In this document: positions 12,814 through 25,392 of the stretch, piece by piece | How positions within the stretch are numbered: position 1 is the first letter of the stretch | How the letters are laid out: the number at the start of each line of letters is the position of its first letter | Source: Henckelia pumila | Taxonomy: Eukaryota > Streptophyta > Magnoliopsida > Lamiales > Gesneriaceae | Assembly: GCF_033568475.1 (NCBI RefSeq) | Contig: NC_133121.1 | Coordinates: 2,666,001-2,730,000, forward strand | Reading direction: 5' to 3' | Length of the DNA: 64,000 nt | The notes under the pieces: generated by a model | Seen by the model: only the letters and a program-made list of their open reading frames with translations | Told to the model about the DNA's origin: nothing | Databases searched by the model: none | Position numbers and translations under genes: made by a program

Positions 12814-12962
12814 CCTACCTATATAGTCAATGCCTCAACCCAGATTCAAGGGTTGAGATTTATCAATACGTGTGGGGCCTACAATTTGTTTAGTAGACCC
12901 CGCAAATATTGATCAATATCTACCCTTAGATCTATCATTGGGGTAGTGCCAATATAGGTAGG
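12814..12962 (-). mobile_element. Short MITE, copy B of the same family, opposite orientation
   Basis: About 149 bp with inverted ends cctacctatata and aataggtagg-like (right end atataggtagg). Its reverse complement carries the blocks gatagatctaaggg, cggggtctactaaa and attgataaat in the same order as copy A. The two copies are clearly diverged, so the family is not newly active. Confidence 0.7.
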
Positions 12963-12996
12963 ATGAAATGATCCCTATAAATTTGTGTCTTAAGGT

Positions 12997-13356
12997 ACCG
13001 TTTGGTATAAGTACAGTTAGTACTTGTACAATTTATCCTATCCAATCTCATGTTTTTCTCGTCATATTATTTATGCATATATTAATTATTTATTTTACAT
13101 CAATCAAATCATTACTAATTTATCTTACATCAATCAAATCATTGAATTTAAATTACTATATTACCCTTATAAATAATATTATTCATATTTTATTTATTTT
13201 TAAAAGAACATAATGGTAATTTAAATTTTTAATATAAAATTCAATCAATCAAATCAAATAAACTATAATCTATCAATCAAATAAAATACTAAATATTTTA
13301 TATTACATTATATTACTTATCCAAGTATTATGTATCTTATCCTCGAACCAAACGGT
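12997..13356. mobile_element. MITE with ACCGTTTGGT inverted ends (PIF/Harbinger-like or hAT-like)
   Basis: The segment starts ACCGTTTGGT and ends ACCAAACGGT, a perfect 10-bp inverted terminal repeat, and is about 360 bp long. The interior is AT-rich with no coding potential. The 'accgtttggt' end motif is common among plant non-autonomous DNA elements. Superfamily is uncertain because the target duplication is not clear. Confidence 0.65.
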
Positions 13357-13660
13357 GATATTATTATATATTTAATAAGAGACATCTATCTCATCATGTG
13401 ATCCAAATTAATTTGTAACAAATTAACATGGCATTAATCAAGCAAGTGCATCTTACAAGAAGCATAAATTTTCTACTAATTTGCAATATATCGAATAAAC
13501 GTCCAATATTATACTTAAAGAAATTTTTTTGGCAAAATTCTTTTTTGATGGATTAAACTTAAAGAAAACAAAAACGTTACATACAAAAATACATGCATCA
13601 TCAAAATATCATATGTACTTGTAAGTGATTTGTTTGTTTTTTCAAATATTTTCTAATTAA

Positions 13661-14908
13661 TCAAAACAAAACGACGTCGCTGCAATGAAAATCGCATGAA
13701 TTTTCCATGGGGTCCTGGGGCCACGAGTCGCGGAGCAATTTCAGCAGCATTTGCGCCTTCCGCTTAGCTCTCACCGTGCAATCGCTCTGCACCAGCAGCA
13801 GCAGCTGAGTCAACACGCCGGCCGCTAACGCGTCCTTCTGAGCCTTCTCCGCCGCCGAGCACAGAGAGAGCAGAGCTCCGGCTGCATACTCGGTGGCGCG
13901 GTCGGAGACCTTCAAGATGATTTTCACCAGTAAGGGGACCATCATGGCTTGCGAGGCGAAGGCATTGCAACCTGATTGGATCCGACATAAAAGTTCCACC
14001 GTCGCCAGTGCTCTCTCGGTGTCGCACTTATCGAACTCCACCAGCCTGTCCACCAGAGCCTCCACCGCACCTGCCGCAATAGCCTTGTGCCTGTGCTGCT
14101 TCGCGAGACACAACGCGAACAGAGATTTGATCCCGATCTTCAAAGCCCTGGGATACGCCAGTGGATATTTCAAAATCCCTACGATTCCGTCAAACACTCC
14201 TTCGACGCCGCTGATTTGTGCTCGCAGCTCAGGCAACCTTATCCCAGCCACGACACTCTCGATCATAGCAGCTGAGTTCACTCGAACGTCGATCGAGGAA
14301 TGGAACAGTAAATTCACCAAAAAACGAATCCGATTCGAATCAGCTGCCACGTACATACAATCCTCCTCGTTCAGCGACAACATCGCCAAAATGGCGAGCG
14401 ATTCGTGATTCAACTCAGACGAATCACAGTCTACACTCGAAAACACGATTGAAAGCAGAATCTCACGTCCATTACTCGCAACAATAACCGCCCGATTCTT
14501 CTCCGAGTCACGCGCCAGTCCTCTAAGCCTCCTCAACGCCGAGATTCTCAAGCTCGACGGAGCCGAAGCTGACGAAGCCTGGTCCAGCAGTGTCCGAACC
14601 AAATTGGGGTCCGCCGGTTGCTTCGGAGTAGGAATACGCTCCACTCCAAACGACCGGTTCGCCACACACCACTCCTGAATCAGCCTCCGGAGAGTGTGAT
14701 TGGGTATGAGCGTAAAGTCCGCCAACGAAACCCGTGTGACCGGGCACGTGGTATTCCCGGTTCCCACCCACGATTCTATACTTGAACGGTCGAACGTTTG
14801 ACCGGTAGAAACAGTAACCGGGTCACGCATCAGCTCTAAAGAAATCGGGCATCGGAAATGGTACGGGATCTGTACGACGTCGTCCAACGGCTGCAAACTA
14901 CGAGGCAT
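13661..14908 (-). CDS. PUB25/26: U-box E3 ubiquitin ligase with ARM repeats, PUB25/PUB26 type
   Basis: Single-exon gene of 415 residues. The start at 14908 gives MPRSLQPLDDVVQIPYHF, matching family N-termini; an upstream in-frame extension is rejected. The U-box covers about residues 14-88 (FRCPISLELMRDPVTVSTGQ, then TTCPVTR and NHTLRRLIQEWC), followed by RIPTPKQPADP. ARM-like helices fill about 110-390, including RRLRGLARDSEKNRAVI, RALKIGIKSLFALCL, RATEYAAGALLSLC and TVRAKRKAQMLLKLLRDSWP. In Arabidopsis, PUB25 and PUB26 ubiquitinate BIK1 in immune signalling and MYB15 in the cold response; function here is inferred from family. Stress-type W-box cores lie upstream. No truncation or odd residue was seen. 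Confidence 0.93.
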   Translation of the reverse strand: MPRSLQPLDDVVQIPYHFRCPISLELMRDPVTVSTGQTFDRSSIESWVGTGNTTCPVTRVSLADFTLIPNHTLRRLIQEWCVANRSFGVERIPTPKQPADPNLVRTLLDQASSASAPSSLRISALRRLRGLARDSEKNRAVIVASNGREILLSIVFSSVDCDSSELNHESLAILAMLSLNEEDCMYVAADSNRIRFLVNLLFHSSIDVRVNSAAMIESVVAGIRLPELRAQISGVEGVFDGIVGILKYPLAYPRALKIGIKSLFALCLAKQHRHKAIAAGAVEALVDRLVEFDKCDTERALATVELLCRIQSGCNAFASQAMMVPLLVKIILKVSDRATEYAAGALLSLCSAAEKAQKDALAAGVLTQLLLLVQSDCTVRAKRKAQMLLKLLRDSWPQDPMENSCDFHCSDVVLF

Positions 14909-17627
14909 GTTTCTTATCACCTTTCTTTCTTTTCCCCAACTGTGTGCTAATATAATATATGTTAGCTGTGCGTGTAAAATTTTCAAGAAAATGAGAAACA
15001 AATAGGTAGAAGTCTAGAAAGAAACGATCTCCCAAATGAGAGAAGGCTTCGAATTCTCTTTTAACTTTGTTGGGGGAGGTGAGGTATTGATGCAAAATGG
15101 GAACAGAGAGACATTTCTCTGAGTTTTTATTCTGCCCAATTTGTACTACTACTCCTACATCCATGCTCCACACGTGTGGTTTCTTGACTCAGGCTGAGTT
15201 GTTAACCATGGTTAGTTTGGTGGGGTTTTTAGTCAAAGAGAATTTTTTGAGGAGGGGGACCCGAGGCCAAGTGGAGGGCCCCAATTCCATTTTGATGTTT
15301 ACTTCAGTGGGAATCAATGTTTTGAGGTGGATTGTGCTTAGTGGAATTTGGTGAGTCTTGGCATTGTACATATGCCTTTGTTATCTTGTATTTTTTTCGA
15401 GTTTTTATTTTGTATTTTTACCATTTCTATTGATTTAAGTTTCAAATTCTAAGAAAAAAACTAAGCATAAGAATTTGAAGATGATGTTATTGAAATAACG
15501 CGTTAATAACTTATGTTTAAGTTCTTGAATTATGCGGACTACATAGGGTGTCAAATAAATTTCTTCCATGAATATGGGTTTATATCATCAGTTTAATTAA
15601 TGGTTACGAAGACATTTTATTTAAAATAGTAATTTGCACCCTGTAACCCTAAATTCTGACACCTCTCTCATTTTAAAATATGACTACATATACATAATAT
15701 TTCTTTGAGTAAACCATAGGATATTTTACTAGTAGTTGGCGCTTGAAGCCTTGAACACATGTAGAGAGTGGAACATTTATTTATGTAAAGGTTGAGATTT
15801 CCAAGAAAAAATAGAGTGGCAGAGGTGTGTGTTTTTAAAATGCAAGATCTCGTACATAACACCCAAATCTGGAAAATACAAGGGTTCCCATTGGGGCGTG
15901 GTTGACCAGTAAATTGGATTGGATGAATTTAGTGCTGGTGAGTTGGGAAGATTCCAGACAATGCCAAAACCTATCACCAATTCCAAAATTAAATGCTCTC
16001 GGAAGAAAATAATTTGGCAACCCAATGCCCTTAAATAAATGATCTGGGTAAATTTTGACTCCACACCTTTAGTAAGAATTAGAGAAATTTTGAACATTTA
16101 TCTTTTTATGCACAATTACACGAAAATTCCTTTAAAAAAACAGAACAAAACATAAATAAAAAAGACATAGTGCTAACAAAATTAGAGGTTGTCCCATCGA
16201 ATCAAATAATTTTTTTTTTAAAATCCAGCTGGTATATGTGGGCGGAGGCTTATTTTAGCGAGGGTCGGTAGTCAGCTGAAGTGATTCGTGGTCAAAGGTC
16301 AAAGATCAACGCAGAATGTGCGCATCTCTCTCTCCCTCTCTATCCCAAAACCTAAGCAAAACACCTTTTTATTTCGTTTGTTTACTTTTCCACGCCAATT
16401 CTGACCACATCTTTTTTATTGGAATCGAATCCTTATTTTTTTATATTTATTTTAGAGGGGCAAAAGCCTCAAAGATTATGAATCCCAGCACAGCACCAAC
16501 ATCTACACCGTTGATAGGTGATAATGTTATTTTTTTTGGTTGGGTTCGGAAGCCAAGATTTGGTTTCAAAACTTAGATATTTGGTTTCAATTTCATTTGT
16601 ATGAGGTGAAATCAAAGTAAAGAAATTTCAATTTTAAATCTCAAAATGTGTATAAATTACAAAACTACATTTGAATTCAATAGATCTCATTCTATTTTTT
16701 TTTTTAAATTCTCAAGCATCTAATTACGAGAATATCTTTGAAAATATCATTATGTGCGTCAATTTAAGTGTGCATCTAAAGTTAAATACCATCGTTGCAA
16801 CATTTTTTTTTTGTGTGAAAATTTAAATCCTGAAAATTTAATTTTTAAAGTATAATATTGATAGGATTGTGTTTCTCTAAAAATTATTAAATTGTAAGAT
16901 AAAAAGTTAATTAATGATGGAGATGGGACAAGGGAAAGGGTGTGGAGAAGTATTAGGCGTGTGGGAGGCACAGGGACTATGTAATGCCTGTGGTCAACCG
17001 GGCAAAGATTGGGGTGCAGCTTATAACCTTTGATTCTCCAATGCACGCACGTGTGCCAGCTAATCCACACCATATTTTACTTTTTTTTTTTTTTTTTTCC
17101 ATTTTCATTCAATACAGTTGGCAGGTTCAATTCCGTAAAATAGATCACTTATTCGATTTAACTAATAAAAAAAACATTATTTTTTATGTAAAAAATATAA
17201 CTTAGGTTGTATCACTCGTCTCATAAATATAAATTTGTGTGACATTGCTACAACTATATGAAATCTCTACATAAAGCATTTGAGTTGCAAGTGCTCGACG
17301 ATATCAGTTCCGTTCCATTATTCAATATCATCACAAAACTCTTTAACTTGAAAATCGCACTTAGATATCAGTAGTCATGACAGCAAATCTAACCGAACAA
17401 GATTACATGAGCTGATGAGCAGAGCAAAATCTTGAAGAACCAACTTTTTATGTCCTTAAATCAACTCCCACAATTACCATGTGATATATACCACATCAAT
17501 ACATGAACAGTATTTCCAATAATAGATTCATAGTTTATCCAAATGATCCCCCTAGCTACATCTCCATGGTGAGTTGAAACAAAAATATATATAAGTTTTG
17601 TATGTTTTCATTAGGCCCAAGAGACAT
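14909..17627. other. Upstream flank of the U-box gene and AT-rich spacer
   Basis: No further gene was recognised. Short open frames around 15777-16097 on the minus strand and 16316-16576 on the plus strand match no family I know. Poly-A/T runs are frequent. Confidence 0.5.
15184..15236 (-). promoter_or_regulatory. Candidate W-box pair upstream of the U-box gene
   Basis: A TTGACT core on the plus strand (15184-15189) and one on the minus strand (complement of AGTCAA, 15231-15236) lie about 280-330 bp upstream of the U-box start codon. WRKY factors bind TTGAC(C/T). A further GGTCAAAGGTCAAAG block sits near 16291. These are motif matches only. Confidence 0.3.
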
Positions 17628-17804
17628 TAGGGATGACAATTTCTTCCGAATCCGATGGGGAACCCGATATCCGACCCGAACGGAGGAGGGTATGAAGACA
17701 TTTTTTGGATCCGATTAAATAAATGGGTAAATGGGTATGGGGATCTCGTAAATGGGGATGAAGGAGGATGTAGTGGTATCCTATCGATACCGACCCGATA
17801 CCCG

Positions 17805-17844
<40 letters not shown>

Positions 17845-18274
17845 TACATACACATATTAATTTATATTAAATAAATGCTAATTTAATTTTTTTTGTTGAA
17901 TTATGTTAGTTGGATGAAATAATGAAAATTATTAATATAAAACTAATACTATTTTTTAGAAGTTTTATTTTTTATATAAGTCTTTGGTTGTAAATTTCTT
18001 CGGTGTTTTATTTTTTTATTATCTTAAAAATTTTGATATAAAAATCTAGTAAATAAGTATAGTTTTATCAAATAATTAAAATTTAAAAAAAATTATTTTT
18101 ATGGAGTATATACAATAAATGAGTATATGGGTAGGGTATGGATATCCGATCATCCGACGGGTATGAGAATGAAGATGAAATTAAATATCCGATGGGTATG
18201 GGGATGGATTTAATAAATGAGTATGAGAATGGAAGCACGATATCCTACCCATAACCGACTCATTGTCATTCCTA
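17628..18274. mobile_element. Non-autonomous hAT-type element with 8-bp target duplication
   Basis: The 13-bp inverted ends are TAGGGATGACAAT at 17628 and ATTGTCATTCCTA ending at 18274, with one mismatch. They are flanked by agagacat (17620-17627) and agagacaa (18275-18282), an 8-bp target duplication matching at 7 of 8 positions and typical of hAT elements. The subterminal parts are rich in CCGAT/CCCGA words on one side and their complements on the other; the middle is AT-rich with an AT microsatellite. No transposase is present, so it depends on an autonomous hAT elsewhere. Confidence 0.8.
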
Positions 18275-18486
18275 AGAGACAAGAGTTGAGACCACCTTCA
18301 TGTTCGACAAGGTTCCTTAATCTAGGTTCAAAAATAAACCACAAGCTCACATGGGCTACGGCTTACGGGCCTTAATTTTATTTGGAAATTGGGTTGAAGT
18401 CCAGTATGAATGCAAAAAAAAAAGATTTGGACAGAAGGCCCAGAACTTAAAAAAAGAAGCCCGGATCCGAATTTAAAGAGGTATTA
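18275..18486. other. Short spacer before the tRNA gene
   Basis: No gene was recognised between the hAT-type element and the tRNA. The A-rich run near 18414-18424 lies 3' of the minus-strand tRNA; on the transcribed strand it is a T-run and could serve as the Pol III terminator region, although it is about 60 bp beyond the tRNA end. Confidence 0.3.
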
Positions 18487-18559
18487 CACGCCCGGTGGGA
18501 TTCGAACCCACAATCGCCTGATTAGAAGTCAGACGCCTTATCCATTAGGCCACGGGCGC
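18487..18559 (-). tRNA. tRNA-Arg (anticodon UCU)
   Basis: The minus strand folds as a full cloverleaf of 73 nt without CCA. The acceptor stem is GCGCCCG paired with CGGGCGT and followed by discriminator G. The anticodon arm is CTGAC-TTCTAA-TCAG with TCT as anticodon, and the T arm contains GTTCGAATCC (B box). The A box TGGCCTAATGG is in place. No intron is visible. It is a single nuclear tRNA gene with no tRNA cluster around it. Confidence 0.95.
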
Positions 18560-19859
18560 TTCTTTAGCGACGTGTTGCTTGTTACTTTTATTTTTAAATT
18601 TTTTTTATTGTCACTCTTTTCCTTAAAAACATTTGAAGAGTTAATTAACTGGTAGGGTTTTCTATGCGAAAATTAAGCCATAGATATATGTCCACTTGCC
18701 CCGTCGCTTTTCTTAGTAGGTTTATATCATTATATGCTGAGTTCTCGACGAGTTATTCACATTTTTTTTTCCCGATGAACCACTGTTCTAATTTTGTGAG
18801 ATAATGAATTTCAATATGTCAATAGATATTGATACAAACTGTTTCAAGTGCATTCGTTCATTATCCTATTCAGGATCAAGTTTAGGACGAAACTTCAAAG
18901 GTGATGTTGATGTAATCTCTTCCTTCTAGCTTGTGGGATCTCTCGATCTAGTTTAGGTAAATGAATGATCTTGTCATGTTTCATTTGCATTTACCAGATT
19001 CAGTAGATGGATATATGTAATAATATATGTTTTTGGCTTTTTCCCATCGACATGCCCGAGTGGGTATTGCAGGAATCATGTGTTAGCATGATCATGATAT
19101 CGCTTACTTTCAATGATTGTATCCGATTCCTTGTGTTAATTGAATTTCTCTATGATATAATTCTTTCAACTTTTTACAAGTAGCTAGCTGCCTTTGTTGC
19201 TTATGGGGCCAGCGAATCAGACGTGCAAGGCACTCCGTGTTCTGTTTATGCTCTAGATTTAGTGCATATAAAATGCATAATTTGTTAGTGAAATATTTGA
19301 AGTGTGAATCTGAAATAACACTAATATTTATGAGTGGATTTCAAATCCACCATAATCATAATTGAATTCACATAAGTTGAATTAGGTGTGATTAATTGGT
19401 ATATTTAAAATTCATTCGATGTTTCAGAGCTTCTCTTTTTTCTTTGGGAGTTATGGTAGAGAATTTGTAGTGTTCAACAACCGATTTACTGGGTTTGGAG
19501 AGATAAATTTATCGTACAAAAGTGCGTCGAATCAAATTCATCAAGCTATATAGCCCAAAAATATTGGTAATCCAATCCTTTGGTTTAGACGCCACCACCA
19601 AATTAGTTCAAATCAGTGTGTTGCGTAATGCAAGGTGGTGTTATGATGATGGTTGCTGAAATTAGAATGATATATTAAGTTAAATTCCGAAGTTGAATTT
19701 AGTTCTAATTTCTCTGAAGAGCACGAGCCTCAAAACATGTTTTCATCGAACCACTTCCAATACTTGAACAAAAATATCGAGATTGTAACATTTAAGAAAG
19801 ACAACGATATGACATGCACAACACTTTGGTTTTTATAGTCTGGCAAGGTCTTTTATTTT
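18560..19859. other. Intergenic stretch, no gene seen
   Basis: AT-rich sequence of about 1.3 kb. No exon, RNA gene or terminal-repeat element was recognised. Confidence 0.5.
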
Positions 19860-20701
19860 TAGGGGTGGAATAGGGTCAGGACCCGTCTCGGACTCCCGTA
19901 AACCCCCTACCCAACTCCCGTTCCGAAAATAATCGGGTTTTTTTTTTTCGATCCCGTACCCGAAACATTTCGGGACCCGATTATTCGGGATCCCGAATGT
20001 TCGGGATTTCGTCGGATAGGAAGAGAAAATCCCGAATTTTTTTTCATGTTCAAGATTTCGTTCAAACAATAAAAAAAAATGTGATAATTTTATTAAATAT
20101 AGTATTAGAAACTTTTATTTATAAATAAAAAATAAATATTCAACTTAAAACATATAATATTAAAATATTCCATATAATGTTTCAAAGTTTTGTTAAAAAA
20201 AAAATGTATCGGATAATTATTAATAAAATGTTCGGATATAATTACTAAATAAATTTTGTTAAATAGATTGTCAAATTAATTTCTTGAGTCTTGTTATAAT
20301 TAGATAATTATAAATATGAATTAATTAAATTATTAATTTAATTTTTTTAAAAAATACACAAAAATAAAATGGCATTTCGTGATTTTAAAATTTGATCGTC
20401 CCAACAATAAAAATTATGCGAATTAAGTCCACATTTAAGTGTTATATGAGTTGAAATCTAATAATATTTAGCTTATTATATTAATAAAGTTATTAATAAA
20501 ATATATTATTATATTATTTCGGGATGTGTCGGGAATCCCATTGGGATAAGGTTTTATTCCCGATCCCGCTCCCGATATTAATCGGGATGAGAAAAATCCC
20601 GAAAGTTTGGGTCGAAAAAATTTCGGGTTGGAATTTTTTCGGGACGAGAATGAGATGAGATTCGGGAAGGGTCGGGATTTCGGGAATTTTTGCTATCCCT
20701 A
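19860..20701. mobile_element. Second non-autonomous hAT-type element with perfect 8-bp target duplication
   Basis: The element starts TAGGGGTGGAAT and ends TTGCTATCCCTA, imperfect inverted ends related to those of the element at 17628-18274. It is flanked by perfect direct repeats TTTATTTT (19852-19859 and 20702-20709). Both subterminal zones are packed with CCCGA/TCGGG words in inverted arrangement, and the centre is AT-rich. It is 842 bp long with no transposase. Confidence 0.8.
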
Positions 20702-21054
20702 TTTATTTTTGCTTGCTTATAAGAATATGGTATTTGATTTCATTTGGTGGGATTTACTAAGATCTACTTTTAAAATTTTAAAAAATGGATCAAAATAAAA
20801 ATTTATATAGCTAAGAAGGGAATTTGAAATTAAAATGACAAATTTAAAGGTTTTAACTTTTGACTACAAACATGTGTGTACGTGTGAGTTGTTTAATTCA
20901 ATAATAAACATTATTCCTCTATAGCGCTAATGCAATTTGCTTTGTCACATTCTTTACCTATCTCTTGAATCGAAGGAGTTTATCTATCGTGGTTGATGAA
21001 TATAGCTATTCGTGATGTTTCTAATAAATAGTTTATGTCGATTAAAAAAAACAT

Positions 21055-21353
21055 TACTCCTCCGTTACATTCATTTAATTTACATATTTTGTTTATTTCA
21101 AATATATAAAATAATCACCCTTACTTAATGTTTTTTCTCTTATTCTTTTACCAATTTCTCTCTATAATATTATCATTAAATACTTATATAACTATTTTAT
21201 TATATTACAATCATAATTAATTATTGATAAAAATTAATGTGAAAAACGTGCACCTATTTATATTAATAATATCATTTATACAATTATTTTATTATATTAA
21301 AATCAATAAAAATAAATGTGAAAAACGTACACTATTCTAATAGCGACGGAATT
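21055..21353. mobile_element. Stowaway-like MITE relic
   Basis: The left end TACTCCTCCGTTACAT and the right end TAGCGACGGA resemble the CTCCCTCCGT terminal motif of Stowaway (Tc1/mariner) MITEs. The interior is AT-rich, with a repeated block around 'gtgaaaaacgt(g/a)cac' at about 21239-21330. The ends are imperfect, so this is a decayed copy. Confidence 0.45.
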
Positions 21354-21360
21354 ATATCAC

Positions 21361-21429
21361 TTAATTTCCTTTTTTTTAGTACCTATTTATATATGATTAG
21401 GAGCCGGGAGACTCTGGGGGGCTTTAGTG

Positions 21430-21476
<47 letters not shown>

Positions 21477-21511
21477 CAAATATAAATAGGTACTAAAAAA
21501 AAAGGAAATTA
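21361..21511. repeat. Foldback element with about 39-bp inverted arms
   Basis: The left arm begins ttaatttccttttttttagt (21361-21399) and the right arm (21473-21511) is close to its reverse complement, ending aaaggaaattaa. The loop contains a poly-A run and an AT microsatellite. The transcript would form a strong hairpin. Superfamily not assigned. Confidence 0.7.
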
Positions 21512-21703
21512 ATTGATATCTTCTTCGCCTTCCTTGCACTTTTCCAATGGGGGCGTGGACTCCCGCAGCTTGAATCCTTAAAATATTGAAACAAGATCCT
21601 TTCCCCATTTCACGTCTCATCTTGCTATTTCATCAGATGTAAAGATCGGCTTTTTAATTTTCCTTTCCCTAAAAATAAATAGCTGGGTCTATACTCAACA
21701 ATC

Positions 21704-24392
<2,689 letters not shown>

Positions 24393-25392
24393 AATTTTTT
24401 GGCAGATCATTTAAGGCTTCACAGCAACAGCTAATTTGCGGATCATCTCTTCCTCAGATCTTAGAAGGGATCATAGTTCATTGTAGACATTCAAATTCAC
24501 CCGTAGAGAGCCATCCGTGTGAGATTATTTACATTATTTTGGCTGTGAATGAATGTGATCAACCTTTAATACACGTCATGTCAGCTCATTTTTCAATTTA
24601 ATTATAGAAATTAATTGCTACACAACATATTTAAAAAAAATGTCACTGATATTTAGGTAATGAATTAAATTATAGTACCAGCAGAAGTCACAAGCACTAG
24701 TGATATATAACAAAACATTCATTAGCTCAAGGCATATCATGAATTTCAAATTTATTATTCAAGGAAAGCGTTAATTAGTTTAATTTTCTTCATCCAAGTT
24801 ATAATATTATTCAAAGAACACGTGTGTGTATGTTTTACACCCTTCGTCCCAATTATATAATTTACGTTTTTTTTTGTTTGTCTCAAATATAGAGTTATAT
24901 GTCATATTTAGTAATATTTTTTTACGCTCCTTTACTAATATACCTTTATTAACTATACAATTTATATAAAATTTATTTTTTCAGTGATTTTTTTTTAAAC
25001 TATATAATCAGAACGAAGAAAATATTCTTTTATATATTTCATAAGCTGAGGGGGGATTACATTACAATTTACAAGACAAAACATTCTTTGTAATTAAGTA
25101 GCAGCAAAATTTGTCAATGAAATGAAATTCCGTAAAGGCTGCGGGCGGGGTGGGTCTCTTCCATCACATTCACATGAATAAAACCGTATTATTCCCTCCA
25201 TCCACTCCGCGGCGTACATTTCGCTCCTCAATTTCCCCCCTTTCCTCCGCTCGATTTCGAAGAATCACCACCTGCGATTCTGCTCTCAGTGCATGCATAC
25301 TCTGTTTTACGTGGGGGTTTGGTGATTCAGGATTGTAATTTATGATTCCGTTGATTGACGATTTTCAGCTCAATTGAAGCTTCGATCATTTG
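24393..25392. other. Spacer between fucosyltransferase and ceramide synthase genes
   Basis: It contains the 3' UTR of the fucosyltransferase gene and a decayed Stowaway-like MITE at 24840-25019 (ends CCTTCGTCCC and GAACGAAG). The probable CT-rich leader of the ceramide synthase gene is near 25190-25380. Confidence 0.5.
24840..25019. mobile_element. Stowaway-like MITE relic
   Basis: The left end reads CCTTCGTCCCAATTATATAA. The right end, read as complement, is TTCGTTCTGATTATATAG, an imperfect inverted pair of the Stowaway kind. The interior is AT-rich and non-coding. Confidence 0.5.

Larger units (their letters stand above)
11017..13660. other. Intergenic region between the RING-H2 and U-box genes
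   Basis: The left end carries the 3' UTR of the RING-H2 gene and the right end the 3' flank of the minus-strand U-box gene, so the two genes converge. Three small inverted-repeat elements lie inside and are listed separately. Nothing coding was recognised elsewhere. Confidence 0.6.
20710..21703. other. Spacer upstream of the fucosyltransferase gene, rich in small inverted repeats
   Basis: No gene lies here. It holds a Stowaway-like relic and a foldback element, listed separately. The last 190 bp are probably promoter and leader of the fucosyltransferase gene. Confidence 0.5.

Noticed and set aside
13893-14408. 171-residue open frame on the plus strand
   Set aside because: It lies wholly inside the intact U-box/ARM gene on the opposite strand and resembles no family; it is an antisense shadow.
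14909-15001. Upstream extension of the U-box protein by 31 residues
   Set aside because: Family members start at MPxxLxPLD..IPYHFRCPIS, and the extension is unlike any homologue; the start at 14908 was used.
15777-16097. Minus-strand open frame of 106 residues
   Set aside because: No recognisable domain, biased composition, no splice or promoter context; two overlapping frames look equally plausible.
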